Source: Pyricularia pennisetigena (Eukaryota > Ascomycota > Sordariomycetes > Magnaporthales > Pyriculariaceae). From it: a stretch of 64,000 nt of DNA. Under the pieces are notes generated by a model that saw nothing but the letters and a program-made list of their open reading frames with translations, ran no database searches and was not told where the DNA came from. How positions within the stretch are numbered: the first letter of the stretch is position 1; the number at the start of each line of letters is the position of its first letter. This document shows, in pieces, positions 24,167 through 35,700 of the stretch. Made by a program: the position numbers and the translations under genes. The stretch lies in assembly GCF_004337985.1 (NCBI RefSeq), contig NC_043741.1:1864269-1928268 (forward strand), in the 5' to 3' direction.

Positions 24167-25073
24167 GATGGAGAACCGGGTCTTCTGCTGCGGAAAGGCG
24201 GAGGGCGCGGGGGGATGATGTATTCGAAGAATCGAAGCCCGAAAAGAAATTCCAGGGGGGCGAAAAGGGGATCGAATTATCGTGATCCTTGCCAACCCAA
24301 GCGAAGCGAGGAAATGTTTCTTGGTCAAGCTCGGCCTTCTGATTCAGGTAGTAGTGGAATCTAGCGGATCTAGTGGCTTAAAAGCAAAGGCTGTGCTTAC
24401 AGACAGCCGTCCTTCGGTAGCGCGTTGGATACGTCCGAGAGCTGTGTGCAGATAGATAGGTCTTCAGCAGGGACTTTCCGGCGGTTTCTGGAGGATGACG
24501 AATGTGACCGGGATGTGAGGAGTAATTTCAAGGGTTAGTCGTGTCTGCCCTGATGAGCGCGAAACTATTTGCGAACTGCAAGCCACACTTGTTTCTTGCC
24601 GATGCAGGCAACAACGGGGGCAGGAAAGTATTGGGGCTGATCAATAAATACAGTAATCAATCTGGGCTGGGCATGACATGCCACAGCACCCTCGTCTCTC
24701 TCCATCATTGACCTGGGACCTGGGCGCTGGCGCAGCTGCACAAGCAAAAGCCGACCTTCCCAGGCCGTGGCACGTCCATCAATAGAACGTCCAATCCTAT
24801 TGACGTACAGATCATGCGTGGACGCTGATTTGACCGATCAGTACGCACGGACCAATACTGCTTGTGCGTGCCTGCCACTGGCTGCCACTCTGCCACACTG
24901 CCACACCTGACTGCCCACTAACGGGCGCCCGACCCCACCCCTGCCTCTGCCGCCCGAGGGCTCGTCTGGAGCCCACAGATTTGGTGTTGGTCGAAAAGCA
25001 GATCAATTTTTGAAGCCATCTGCAACCAGTCCCGAATTTGTCCCGCCAATTCGCCCTCGAACCTACCGCCAAA
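24167..25073. other. Divergent promoter region before the eL28 gene
   Basis: No gene seen. It holds the leaders of two divergent genes; the right side, from about 24900, is C-rich and typical of a strong ribosomal-protein promoter and leader. Confidence 0.6.
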
Positions 25074-25947
25074 ATGTCCAACGTATCTGCTGACCTGATC
25101 TGGGAGGTTGTCCGTGAGTTTTGGCCCTGAATTAACAGAGAGAACGGCTGGAAATAGGAGGGCACGATCGGACCTGAGGAACTGAACGAATTTCGTCACT
25201 TGGATACAGGCAACCAAAATGCCTTCCTTGAGAAGCGCAACACCAACGGCGGCGTCCAGTTCTCGCGCGACCCCCTGAACCTTACCAACAAGCACTCGCG
25301 CAAGGTACGAATGATATCCCTCCGAATGACCAAAACACGATTTTTATTTTGAAGACCTGCAAGAGACTAACGAAAAATATAGTACGCCGGCTTCGTCAAC
25401 GACAAGGTACACTACGCAGCCACTGCAAAATTGCAAAACCCTGCTTCTACAATGGACCCTTGGGAGCATTAGACTGACGAAATGACGTTTTTTCTTTGGG
25501 ACTGCAGGCCATTGGTGTTCAGCCTTCCTCGAACGAGAAGGGTGGTGTTGCCATCATCAGCAAGAAGGTTGGTGCCGGCAACAAGCCCGCCAGCTCGCAA
25601 ACCACCACCACCTTCCGCCCTCACAAGAACAACAGGAGGTAAGGGTTCGATACTTGCCCCATGGGTTTTCGGTTACTCGATTAATCAGTCACTCGACTAT
25701 ACCTATCCACCACCCCCCGTCAAGCACACATTATCAGCAGGAGGTTGAACTAACAATGGATGTGTGTTCGCCCTTTCACAGCACCTACAAGGCCGTTGCC
25801 AACCAGACAGCCAAGAACGGCTACCGTGCCGACCTGCGCCAGGCCGCTGTCGCCCGTACCAGTGCCATCCTCAAGTCGCAAAGGCCCGTCAAGGCCGAGC
25901 CCGAGAAGAAGCTGCGCGGCAACGCCGCCAAGAAGGCTCAGGCTTAA
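25074..25947 (+). CDS. RPL28: Large-subunit ribosomal protein eL28
   Basis: Five exons: 25074-25113, 25210-25304, 25383-25406, 25508-25638 and 25782-25947, encoding 151 residues. The protein begins SNVSADLIWEVVRNQNAFLE and carries the family blocks FSRDPLNLTNKHSRKYAGFV, STYKAVANQTAKNGYRADLR and a basic tail, all matching eukaryotic eL28, a component of the 60S subunit found in most eukaryotes but missing from Saccharomyces cerevisiae. The third exon is only 24 nt and encodes eight residues (YAGFVNDK). Introns near the start codon are usual for fungal ribosomal protein genes. Every exon join keeps the frame. Confidence 0.96.
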
Positions 25948-27178
25948 ATGAGCTGAGGGTGTTATGCTTGTCATGATGGAGGAAGTTTGAAAGGTCGATA
26001 ATGACATTTTCCTGCCGGCTTAGACTGGGTTTGAGGGTATTTCTGGCGTCCAGCACATCCATTTGAAGTACTTTCAGGCCGACTGGAGCATGTCCTCCAG
26101 TCGATGGCATAGGGATAATGGGAGTAAGGCATTTAGGGCTCTCACATTAGGTTTCCAGGTGCGGCATTGCGCCTAGGTAAAACCCCAGGACCCTCGGATC
26201 AGGCGTTGGGGAGAAGAAAATGAAACACCATTTTGATGAAGATATTTTTCCGATGCCGATTGCTTTCCGAATGCTTTACCCTCACCGGTTGTTGTCACGT
26301 TTCTCTTCGAGATCATGGCTTTTAGCCTCGGCCCATTTGACCCCAACTCGGCAATACGCGGAGCCGTATCGATGGCTACTGAGCTGCCTGCCCCTGGTGC
26401 TGCCGATAATGCTTCAGAGCATTGGCGATTCTTCTGATAAAAACCGAAAACTCGTAGCTCAACAAGGACAAATGGATTAAAGCAAGCCACCATTGCTGCG
26501 CGTTACTAATTCAACCCAGCCAAGGTAGGTACTTTGATTGGTAGATGGATGTCGGTACGGTGAGTAGGTGGCTAAGCGAGTAAGGTGAGGCAAAATGTCT
26601 ACGTGCTACAGCTGGGGTCGCCATTTTTGTCTCTGGCATGTGTTTCGTCCAGCAAGTAATTACTAGCCCCTCTGATAGTCCCGCTTCACCGTGCGGACCA
26701 GTCGGGCTGAGGGCAGGTAGCAGGTAGGTGAGAGGCAGCGGGAGGCTAAGGCACAACCAGTCACGTCAGTCAGTCAGTCAATCAGTCAGTGGTGACCTCT
26801 GTTACCCCTCAGTGCGGCAAATCCACTTTAGCTTTGAGCCCACGGGCATGGAGGAACCAAGGCATTTGTGGGACGGACAGCTTTAACCCGCCCGCGGGTC
26901 GAACGGCCAAAGAGCTCTCTCCATTTGAAGCTGGTCCCAATTCTCCACCCCCCGCCGATGCTTGCTTCTTCTCCCTCAATTCAATCATCAGGTCCATTGA
27001 CAAGAACGTCGATATCTTTGGATATAAAAAGGTCAGCTGAGAGCATCTTCCTTATTCTGAGAAAACCTTTGGCGCTCGTCCAAGCAAACATATTGTTGAC
27101 AAGGAACTTCTGGTTATTATATCTCAGCTAGCCCCATAAACCCCTCCCCCGCACTTTTGTTAATTCCGCAAAGCAAAG
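25948..27178. other. Intergenic region between the eL28 and MDH genes
   Basis: No gene seen. It holds the 3' UTR of the eL28 gene and the MDH promoter. A short imperfect CAGT tandem (about 26767-26790) and scattered TAGGTA steps (about 26522-26585) are visible. Confidence 0.6.
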
Positions 27179-28697
27179 ATGGTCAAGGCCGGTACGCGAA
27201 CACCCCCATCGTCCACTGCCGTGTAGCCCGTGTCGCCACGCGAATCACAGCTTGAGGGTAGCCCCCAATTTCTGACGAGAAGCAAATTCAAAACCACAGT
27301 TGTTGCTGGTGCCGCCGGTGGCATTGGACAGGTTTGTTTGCGCCGTAACCCGCCGATACAGGAATTAATTGGTGTGAGAAACATATGCGGATTTGGTGGT
27401 GTTCTGACTTATACTACGACCCCAACAAACAGCCCCTTTCGCTGCTCCTCAAGCTCTGCCCTTTGGTCGACGAGCTTTCCCTCTACGATGTCGTCAACAC
27501 CCCCGGTGTTGCCGCTGATCTCTCTCACATCTCCTCTAACGCGGTATGTTGTAACTCTTCAACGTGATAATATTCTGCTTCTGCTGGCCTTCCCATTGCT
27601 GACATGCTCTTCCAGAAAATCGCCGGCTACCTTCCCAAGGACGGTGGCGATAAGGAGGCTTTCAAGGATGCCGACCTGATCGTCATCCCTGCCGGTGTTC
27701 CCCGTAAGTTGGGAGCCCTCAGGCCAGACCTTGACAGAGGCCTAGCCTAGCCAGCTGCGCAAACATCGGCAACCACTAACACGCTTGGCGCCCCACGCTA
27801 CAGGCAAGCCCGGGATGACCCGTGATGACCTCTTCAACATCAATGCTGGCATCGTCAAGGGGCTTATCGAGGTCGCTGCCGAGGTCGCCCCCAAGGCTTT
27901 CATTCTTGTTATTTCTAACCCCGTCAACTCGACCGTCCCCATCTCGGCCGAGGTTCTCAAGGCCAAGGGCGTTTTCAACCCGCAGCGCCTCTTTGGTGTC
28001 ACCACCCTGGACATTGTCCGCGCCGAGACCTTCGTCGCTGAGATCGCCGGCAAGTCCAACCCCCAGGAGTTGACCGTCCCCGTTATTGGCGGTCACTCGG
28101 GCGAGACTATCGTGCCCCTTTTCAGTCAAGTCAAGCCTGCCGTCACCATCCCTGACGATAAGTACGACGCTCTCGTCAACCGCGTCCAGTTTGGCGGTGA
28201 CGAGGTCGTCAAGGCCAAGGATGGCGCTGGCTCGGCCACCCTCAGCATGGCATATGCTGGCTACCGGTAAGATCTTGTGTGCTGCGGCTGAAACGCCCGA
28301 TTATCTGACAAATGCTGCTGTATAGATTCGCCGAGAAGCTGCTCAAGGCCATCAAGGGTGCCAAGGGTCTCGTTGAGCCCAGCTATGTCTACCTTCCCGG
28401 TGTTCCCGGTGGCGAGGCAATTGCCAAGAAGACGGGCTGCGACTTTTTCTCGGTCCCCATTGAGCTCGGTGTAGGTTTTCCTGTTTCCCTCGTTTTCACA
28501 AAGCCGATAAATCCCGGACCAGAAGCTAACCCAATGCACTATTTTCCAATATTCAGCCCAACGGCGCTGAGAAGGCACATGACGTGCTCGGCGAGCTGAC
28601 CGACAAGGAGAAGAAGCTTCTAGAGGCGGCCGTCAACGGACTCAAGGGCAACATCCAGAAGGGTGTTCAGTTCGTCAAGAGCCCTCCTCAAAAGTAA
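27179..28697 (+). CDS. Malate dehydrogenase, NAD-dependent, probably cytosolic
   Basis: Seven exons: 27179-27191, 27300-27331, 27433-27543, 27616-27703, 27804-28266, 28326-28470 and 28557-28697, encoding 330 residues. The first exon is 13 nt. The N-terminus [15 protein letters not shown] starts straight into the NAD-binding Rossmann loop, so there is no mitochondrial transit peptide. Substrate and catalytic segments are present: [20 protein letters not shown] with the mobile loop Arg, [12 protein letters not shown], and VIGGHSG with the catalytic His. The C-terminus PPQK is not a peroxisomal signal. It interconverts malate and oxaloacetate. Length and motifs match the mMDH-like clade, members of which serve cytosol or glyoxysome in fungi. 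Compartment is inferred from the absent leader. Confidence 0.93.
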
Positions 28698-29187
28698 ACA
28701 AGACTGCCCCATTTGATTATCCATGTTTCAACAAGCGAGTTTGCCTTGAGCTTCGATTTCAACCATGCTTCATAACCTGGAGGGTGTGCGAGATATGAGG
28801 TGGAAAGATCAAGTGTCGTTTGCAGACGAGTCCATTGCTGACTCTGCAAGTTCCTCTCCTAGGCTGTAATTTATCTGGGTTAGGACGGCGTGAAGAAAAT
28901 AACCGATCCGAATAGGATACTGTGTGTTGTGACGATTTTAAGGCCTGCTTTTTGGTCTCGTGCATCTCGGCGAGGATGGTTTAGGATCGATTATTACTGC
29001 ACGTCTTGTCTTCGAAGCTGTATACCTACAAAATCCAGGGAAAAAAATACTCCGCCCTCTGTGACAACTGGGTGAAGTTGGTCTTGGTGATGACTGTGTG
29101 TTTGGAGTAGATATGGCATGACCACGCCATGCATCGTGATTGTAGTTGACACTACCGATTCAAGCCGCGTTGACGAACCGCTTTCGT
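28698..29187. other. Convergent intergenic region between MDH and TRS33
   Basis: Two 3' UTRs. No gene or repeat seen. Confidence 0.65.
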
Positions 29188-30230
29188 CTAGGACTTCGCA
29201 GTAACGGTCTTGATCTGGAAAACTGCACCGGGGAGCTCAGTCGTCTCTGCCTGCACGGTGGCGTTTACACCCATGGCAGCCAGAGCACCGCGGACGATTC
29301 CACAAGGGAACCATAGAAACTGCTCCTGGTTAGGAACCTCGATTCTTTTCATCCAGGCCATGTTTTTCCCATGCACATACCGGTTCTGCCCTGTGTACTG
29401 CCTGACCTCCGGCTTCCGAGCTCATCTTTGCGAATGGCCGGAAGGAATTGTCGGTCAGGACGTAGACACCCTAATCCGAGTGATTTAACATCAAAACGTC
29501 AGTTTTTTTTTATTATTATTATTTTTTTTTTTAACCCGCTTCAGGGACATACCCTGTGGTTCGTCTTCAAGTTGTCAACCTGCTTGCGGAACACGAGCGT
29601 CCACAGGTCCTTGCAGATGAACTTGATCACGTCAAGCGTGTCGTTGAGCCGCGGGCGATCCTTGGAGAACCTGTTAAACGTCACGGCGCCCGACAAGAGC
29701 CTTTTCGTCAGCCCCTTCCAGCCCCCGAGTATCTTTGTTCTTCCTCGCTCCCGACCACTCCTAACTCGGCAGCTCATAACACCCCACCCCCATCGCGTAA
29801 GGGGGCGGAGGTATGAGGCTAGCACAAACAGGATGGAAACAGCGAGCAAGCAAAGATAAGGATGTTGGTCTCACCTCTCCACCAGGCCCTGACCGACCCG
29901 ATACCCCTGCATCTCGAGCCTGTAAAAGACGGCGTCGCGCTCCTCGTCCTCGTCCATGGCCCCGCGCCGCGCCCCCGGCGGCGCCGGCCTCGGGGTGGAC
30001 GAAGCCGCATCCGGCCCCGATCTTTGTGCTTGTTGTTGTTGTTGTTGTTGTTGCTGCTGAGATTCTTCTGACCCTCCCTCCAGCACTGCCGCGGCCGCTT
30101 CGACTTCGTTGGCGACCCGGTACGCCATGGGGACGAGCTCGATGAGCAAAAAGTCGAGGCACGACGAGCTGCAGAACATGGCCGTCGGGTCCGACGCGTT
30201 GTACGGCGGCATGACCGACTCGAACGACAT
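29188..30230 (-). CDS. TRS33: TRAPP complex subunit Trs33 (TRAPPC6)
   Basis: Four exons: 30230-29875, 29670-29553, 29470-29381 and 29319-29188, encoding 231 residues. The protein has the TRAPP/Bet3 fold signature: [20 protein letters not shown] near the N-terminus, then [40 protein letters not shown] and [20 protein letters not shown] with a C-terminal [13 protein letters not shown]. Trs33 is a small structural subunit of the TRAPP complexes, which activate Ypt1/Rab GTPases in traffic to and through the Golgi. An insert between the first two helices contains a run of ten Gln (30020-30060 region) and a Pro/Arg-rich stretch, which is longer than usual for the family. The last acceptor could be either of two nearby AG sites; I chose the one giving AEPFLWFPCG. 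Confidence 0.9.
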
Positions 30231-31080
30231 GTTTGCGGGGTTTGTGTGGTGTGAGTTGGCGGCGGTGGTGCTGTGCCTTGACTCTGAACGGCTGGCGTAG
30301 GAAGCTTGGGTGGTTGGCTTGCTAACTGCTCGTGTCGGTGACGCGCGCGCCAAAGTTCAAAGTCGTAATTTCCTTGCACCGCCAGTTCTCTCACAGGTAT
30401 TTAAGAGAATACGTTGTCCCCAAGTAAGCACTTCACAGTAAATTGGTCGAGCTAGCCGAAGTTGAGTGTACAGAAGAATTGGGGTCGATTAACATCTTTG
30501 GAACGCACCCTGGTAATAGAAGGTGCCGACAATTTGGGTGGGGCAGAAACCAGACCAAGTCCCTGGCGGGCGAGCATCAATTGCACTGCACCCTCATCTG
30601 TTACTCTCTCAATGTCACTATTTTCAACCCATAGGAGCTTTTTTTTTGTTGATTATTTCTAATAATTGAACTCGGCGCTCATGTAGTTGAATCTTATGCT
30701 CGCATTATGTTTGAAAAATGCAAGCATGTAAGCGTGTGGTATGATACTCAAAAGCTCAATGTGACCAGGCGCTCCAATACCTCACGATATGGAGACCGAA
30801 AATATTCAGTTACCCAGCCTTACATACAGAAAACAGCGAGCCTCTCTCAGCAATTCCTGCCTTTCCGCCCCGCTATTGCATGAATAGATTTGTAACCCCT
30901 AAACGCCTTGCCTGAGGTCCCGATTAAGGAAAACATTATCGAATACAGTATCAATCTACGATGATGAGTGCAGCATGTCCACACCCGTTTTGCCTTGAAG
31001 ACCAACTGGCCTCGTTCCGCAATCCGAACCACCATATTAGATGCTCGACTAGGGGCAGGCTTTCATGACGACGGGCAGCT
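30231..31080. other. Promoter region of TRS33 and 3' flank of the SUMO ligase gene
   Basis: No gene seen in 850 bases. Confidence 0.6.
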
Positions 31081-33258
31081 CTAGTAAAAGCCATTGACGT
31101 TCTGCTTTTTTGTCGGCGGGGGGCCAGAAGGCTCATCGTCGTCCGACAGTGTCAGATCAATGACTGCTGCCGAGCGCTTAGTTCCCGCCGAGGCAACCGA
31201 ACGGGGCATAGTTGACCCCTCTCTCGAAACTCCGGTATTGGGAGTGCTGGGTAATTGTAATGACCGACTCGGGGTGGCTGTCCTGCGGCCGCTGAAAACG
31301 CTGATGTCGGATAATATCACTTCATCATCGACAATGTAGTTGGTCTCATTACCAACTCCATTCGCGGCCTCGTCCCTCAAATCCACCGACTCAGAGCCCG
31401 GTATTCGCCATTCTCCGCTGGGATCTATTGTCACCTGCTCAATCGACTGCGACGTCTTGGCTAGAATCTCGCGGGCGTACCTGTGATAGGACGGTTAGCC
31501 TAAAGGCGCAAAACAAGAAGCTGAGGCACGTGAATAGCTAGCTTACTCGTCGACTGCAAGGCTATCAAAGGGAGCGGGCTTGTTGCAGATGGGACATATC
31601 CATTGCGGGCCTTGCTCTTGCAGTTGTAAGTAGGAAAGTGCGTCAAAACACTGTATGTGTTTACACGCCGTAGACCTGACAGGATCTACCAGTCGTGAAT
31701 ATGACAGTGGGCATTTTAACGACATGTTCGACGACGTAGTCTCAATCTCCGTATCTTGTGCCTTTCGAGTAACTAAAAAAAAAGTGGTGAAACGTGAGCT
31801 GGCTTGCATCCATCAAGGCGCTGCATGTTTTTGTTCACTCACTCTCCGCAACCACAGAAGCCCGGGGGATTCTCTTGCCAGCCCGGATCTTCTCGACGAG
31901 CGCAGGGGCCTTGTGCGACTTGCATGCATAGATGGAAACGTAATACCTCTGTAAAGACACAGCTGTTAGCACAGGATCCCTCTCGGCACCACCGCCAGAC
32001 AACGCTGGGACCAGAAATCAAGTATATTTCTGGGCTCGGATATGCCTGACTTGTGTCTCCTTGTATTTGGATGGGACACGTCCCTTGTCGGTCAATGCAT
32101 AAGTGAACTCGACATTGTTGATATAGGCCGCAGGCCTGAGTCGCAATTGGTCAGTGATGTCAACGGGCCTGGTGGAACCGGGCTTGTTCTTTAGGCCTCG
32201 GAGGTTCGCCTTAACTTCGCCCCCGTTAACCTTGAGATCCGACTGGTAGGGGAAAGCAATGTCCTGGACGCCGGTATCTGCCGTGGAGCAAAACACAAAT
32301 ATCCTGATTGACGGGTCGGACAGGTGATTGCCGAGCTCATGGGCCTTTAACGAGATGGAGACCGTATTGCGGTGATGTGCCATGGCTTAGCCTGAATGTC
32401 AGTATTGGTAGGCAGCAGGTGGGAAGAAAGGCGGCATCAAGGCAAAGAAGAATTTACTAACCCTCGCATACCCTAACGTCGGCCACAAGTGCCTTGGGTT
32501 CATAGAACGGACTCGGCTTGAAAGTAACTCCTGGTCCTGGTACGGTTAGGACATGTTGAAGCCAGGGTGAGGGAGACTGGCCCGTACGACTGGCATGGTG
32601 CGAGAACCCGGAGTTGGGCCTGTAGCTGTTTGAATGGCCGGAAGCAGGGTAGCCTCCGGCCGGATAGGTCGTGGGTGACTGCGAATACGTGGGCATGGCG
32701 CGAGATGCCGCTGGCGTGTTGCCGTAGACTGAAGGCGCAGACGAGTGAGCATTCGGATAGTACTGATTACCAGATTTTATGCTGTCAATGCTGCTCTTGA
32801 TTTGCTGAAACCGGGAACGATCGCGTTCGCATTGGTAGATTACTGTGTGAACGTTAGTAGATGCCAATTTCTGGCGCAGTTGAGTAAGTGTTGGCTGCGC
32901 TTCTGAAAATGTGCATGTGAAATGTAGTTGGGAATGTTGGAGATGGAAACGAAAGCGGACTAGGTGCACATAAATAGGTAGATATTGGAAGTGAGGAGGG
33001 ACGTATTGATAATCAGGCTCCCCGTTCAAGATACGGCACGTGGGTGCTGGTCAGATTAGGAGTAGCTAGGGCTGGAACGGCTGCCTGTTTGTCAAACTTA
33101 CGTTCCACGATACGGCGCTGAAGGTCGGCTTTTACGCCGGAACCCTTCAAACCGTTGATTTGGCAGATTGATTGAAGCTGACGGTTGAGAAGCGTATTGC
33201 TCTGTATCAGACTGACCAGGCTTTGGATCTCCGACTTGGTGGGTTGTTGGGCTGTCAT
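31081..33258 (-). CDS. SUMO E3 ligase of the PIAS/Siz type
   Basis: Six exons: 33258-33102, 32842-32462, 32385-32051, 31948-31843, 31772-31547 and 31480-31081, encoding 534 residues. Domains in order: a SAP DNA-binding helix pair (about residues 8-55, LLNRQLQSICQINGLKGSG), a PINIT domain (about 150-310, with DIAFPYQSDLKVNGGEVKAN and NLRGLKNKPGSTRPVDIT), an SP-RING (about 344-392, KCPLSYSRLVDPVRSTACKH then WICPICNKP, with C363, H365, C386 and C389 visible) and a C-terminal SUMO-interacting motif VIDLTLSDDDE (508-518). Such proteins bring Ubc9-SUMO to chromatin and other nuclear targets. It corresponds to yeast Siz1/Siz2 or fission yeast Pli1. The third exon uses the second of two close acceptors, because the first would bring a stop codon into frame. 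Confidence 0.92.
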
Positions 33259-34544
33259 GGCTGCTGCTGGTGCGGTTTTGGGCGGGTCGAGTCTCGAACC
33301 CACCACCACCGACGACCTAAATCCTCCCTCCAGTCACTTCGTCCACTTCCAAGAAAGGAAGGAACGCCCTTGCGACCTATTCTACCCGAATCTGGAAAAG
33401 GCAGATAGGTACTAGACTTAGGTGGATCTGTAGGTAAGGTAGGCAGGAAGGTACCTAGGTAGGTCGATAGGTACTTGGGTGGGTACCTAGGGGAGAAAAA
33501 CCAAATCTCCTCACTATCCTGTCACCTCTAATGTCCCGAGGAATAGGTGTTTCGCCCAAGAATAGGTTGATCAAATCAACAAGGCAAAGCTAGTTGCTCT
33601 AAAAGACAGAAATCACACGAAGGGGCGGCTAGACGCCGAATAATCCCCCAAATCTGCAGATCCGTCACCAAATTGCGAGGCGAAGGGGACCTTGAGGAGT
33701 TACTGGCCTCCACTGCCTAAGCCTTGTCTGGGAATGTCGCCAAAATAACCCTCTCAGCTTCGAAAGTTCCCAGTGCGCCCCTCGTACAGGACTGCCAAAC
33801 GGGGTGGCGAAAGCCGTCGGTTGCAGTAAATCGATCGGCAGGGCTGCTTCTGGATGTGCACCGGCTACGGGGATGGAGGCTTGCGCGAAGTCACCGATGT
33901 TCTGTACTTATCTGCGGAGCGTATACTCGCATCTGTCAGTAAAATACAGAACAGTAAAATCAGACGTGGGAAGAAATCAAAAGGCAGACAACGTATTGCG
34001 CTACGTAGAGAACTGGCGCGATTTCACGCCCCGCCGCGAGGCGTGGAGGCGTGGCGATGCGTTCCTAGGTAGGCAGCTAGAAACCAAGGGACCTTGTTGC
34101 GTTACATACCATTATGAAAGACTCTCTGATCGCTAAGGTGTCGAGAGATGAAGTTATGTCTATTGACATGGGTGCAGGGAAACATTACTGCCGCCCAAGC
34201 TGGTTGAAGCGATGATGAACGTCGTTCACGTCCGTCGAGGCTGAAGCGCACTTATCCCTGGATAAAAATCATTGGCTGACACGGTCCGTGGCGGGGCTTG
34301 CAGGGGGCCCGATCCGCCCCAAGGCTTAGACTGATTGAACTTTTTTTTTTTTTTTTCTGCCGCATTTTCCATGAAGGGCCTGTGGCGGGGCTTGTTTGAG
34401 CATTTACACCCATCCATTTTCACATCAATACGACCTAAAGACCGCTGGACCGTATTTGTTTTCCATCACTGATAAAGCAAGACATCATCTTTCTGGGATT
34501 TCATCACAAGAAATCCACTATCTTGGAAACGGGCTGCAGAAGTC
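33259..34544. other. Divergent promoter region with TAGGTA-type tract
   Basis: No gene seen. An imperfect low-complexity tract of TAGGTA/ACCTA steps runs from about 33410 to 33490. A T16 run lies at 34341-34356. Confidence 0.6.
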
Positions 34545-35114
34545 ATGGCGAAATCACTGCGGGCCAGCTCAAGGAAGGCCAACAACCAGAGGCTGAAGCG
34601 CAATGTCTTTGGTCCTGTCGAAGCTGCTCGCAATGAGCGACTCTCCGCGAAATTGATGGAAATTGCAACCCAACCCAAGGAGGCCAAGATGGAGGATGCT
34701 GCTCCAGGTAATGCATGGCTTCTTTTGCTTTGTTTTGGGACAGCAGAAGGCTCGTTGTCATCTGGCTGGTATTAATAAGTTTGCTTACTGACCGCCTTGC
34801 TTCAGAATCCGATGAGAACGCTCAGGCAGAGGACGCTGCAGAAGACGCAACCGCTACTGGTAAGCTATAATCTTGACCATTCTTTGTCGTCTACGCTGTA
34901 CAGTAGTTATATATGTATTTTTTTCTTCTTTTTTCTTTGGTTACACTGCACATGCTGACACTAGACACTTGTAGTTATGGAGGTGGATTCTGGCTCAGCC
35001 CCCAAGGCTGCTTCATCCAAGAAGAAGAGGGTTGAGAAGAAGCGAGGCAAGAAATCCAAGTCTGCCATAGTGTTTTCTAGCTACAAAGACAGGATTGCCA
35101 AGAAGAAGAGGTGA
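34545..35114 (+). CDS. DUF2423 nucleolar protein (LLP homologue)
   Basis: Three exons, 34545-34707, 34806-34859 and 34975-35114, encode 118 residues. The N-terminus MAKSLRASSRKANNQRLKRN followed by VFGPVEAARNERLSAKLMEI is the DUF2423 signature, found in fungal homologues of the animal LLP (LAPS18-like) protein. The middle is acidic, and the end is strongly basic (KKKRVEKKRGKKSKS, then YKDRIAKKKR), as in nucleolar proteins. Family members are associated with the nucleolus and ribosome assembly; a specific role here is inference. The second exon encodes only 18 residues of the acidic linker. Confidence 0.87.
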
Positions 35115-35700
35115 TCTTGAATTTGATGTTATGATTTGCTCTTTCTTTATTTTTAATACCCATTCATCAAATGCAGCCTAAACTGGGCTTTTTACTGTCA
35201 TATAAGGAATCAATGTACGAGAATCCCATCTGAAATGAATGCTTCTGCTCACTCACTCTCATAATGAAATGAAATTTATGAATTTCTCATCTTTGGATGA
35301 ACCCCTGGCCCGGTGATCCCGCAAGGACAGGGATCACAATGTAAATAAATGTGGGGCAGTTAAGGATGGAAAGCGGTAGCAGTTCTCGCGTCTTGGCCCA
35401 ATCAAATGGAAAGCCATCAGCAAGGTGCTCCAACTTGGCCCGATTCTCACTGTGAGGAAGCACTGAGACAGACACCTTGGCCTCAAAAGACGATTGTGGC
35501 TCAGATGTCTTTGAGTAAAGGGTAGCTCACCGGATGTAATAATTCTTTTAATGGCGCCCCGGGCCTCATACTTCGTTTCCACGCCCACCCCTCTTTTCTA
35601 AAGTCGTGATCCGACAGAACCCCAGCTGGCCTGGCCTGGGCCAGCCCAAGTCGACGATATACTTCCGGGTTAATGCAGATACGGCTGAACTCGATCCAAC
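35115..35700. other. Intergenic region before GPI7
   Basis: No gene seen; holds a 3' UTR and the GPI7 promoter. Confidence 0.6.
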
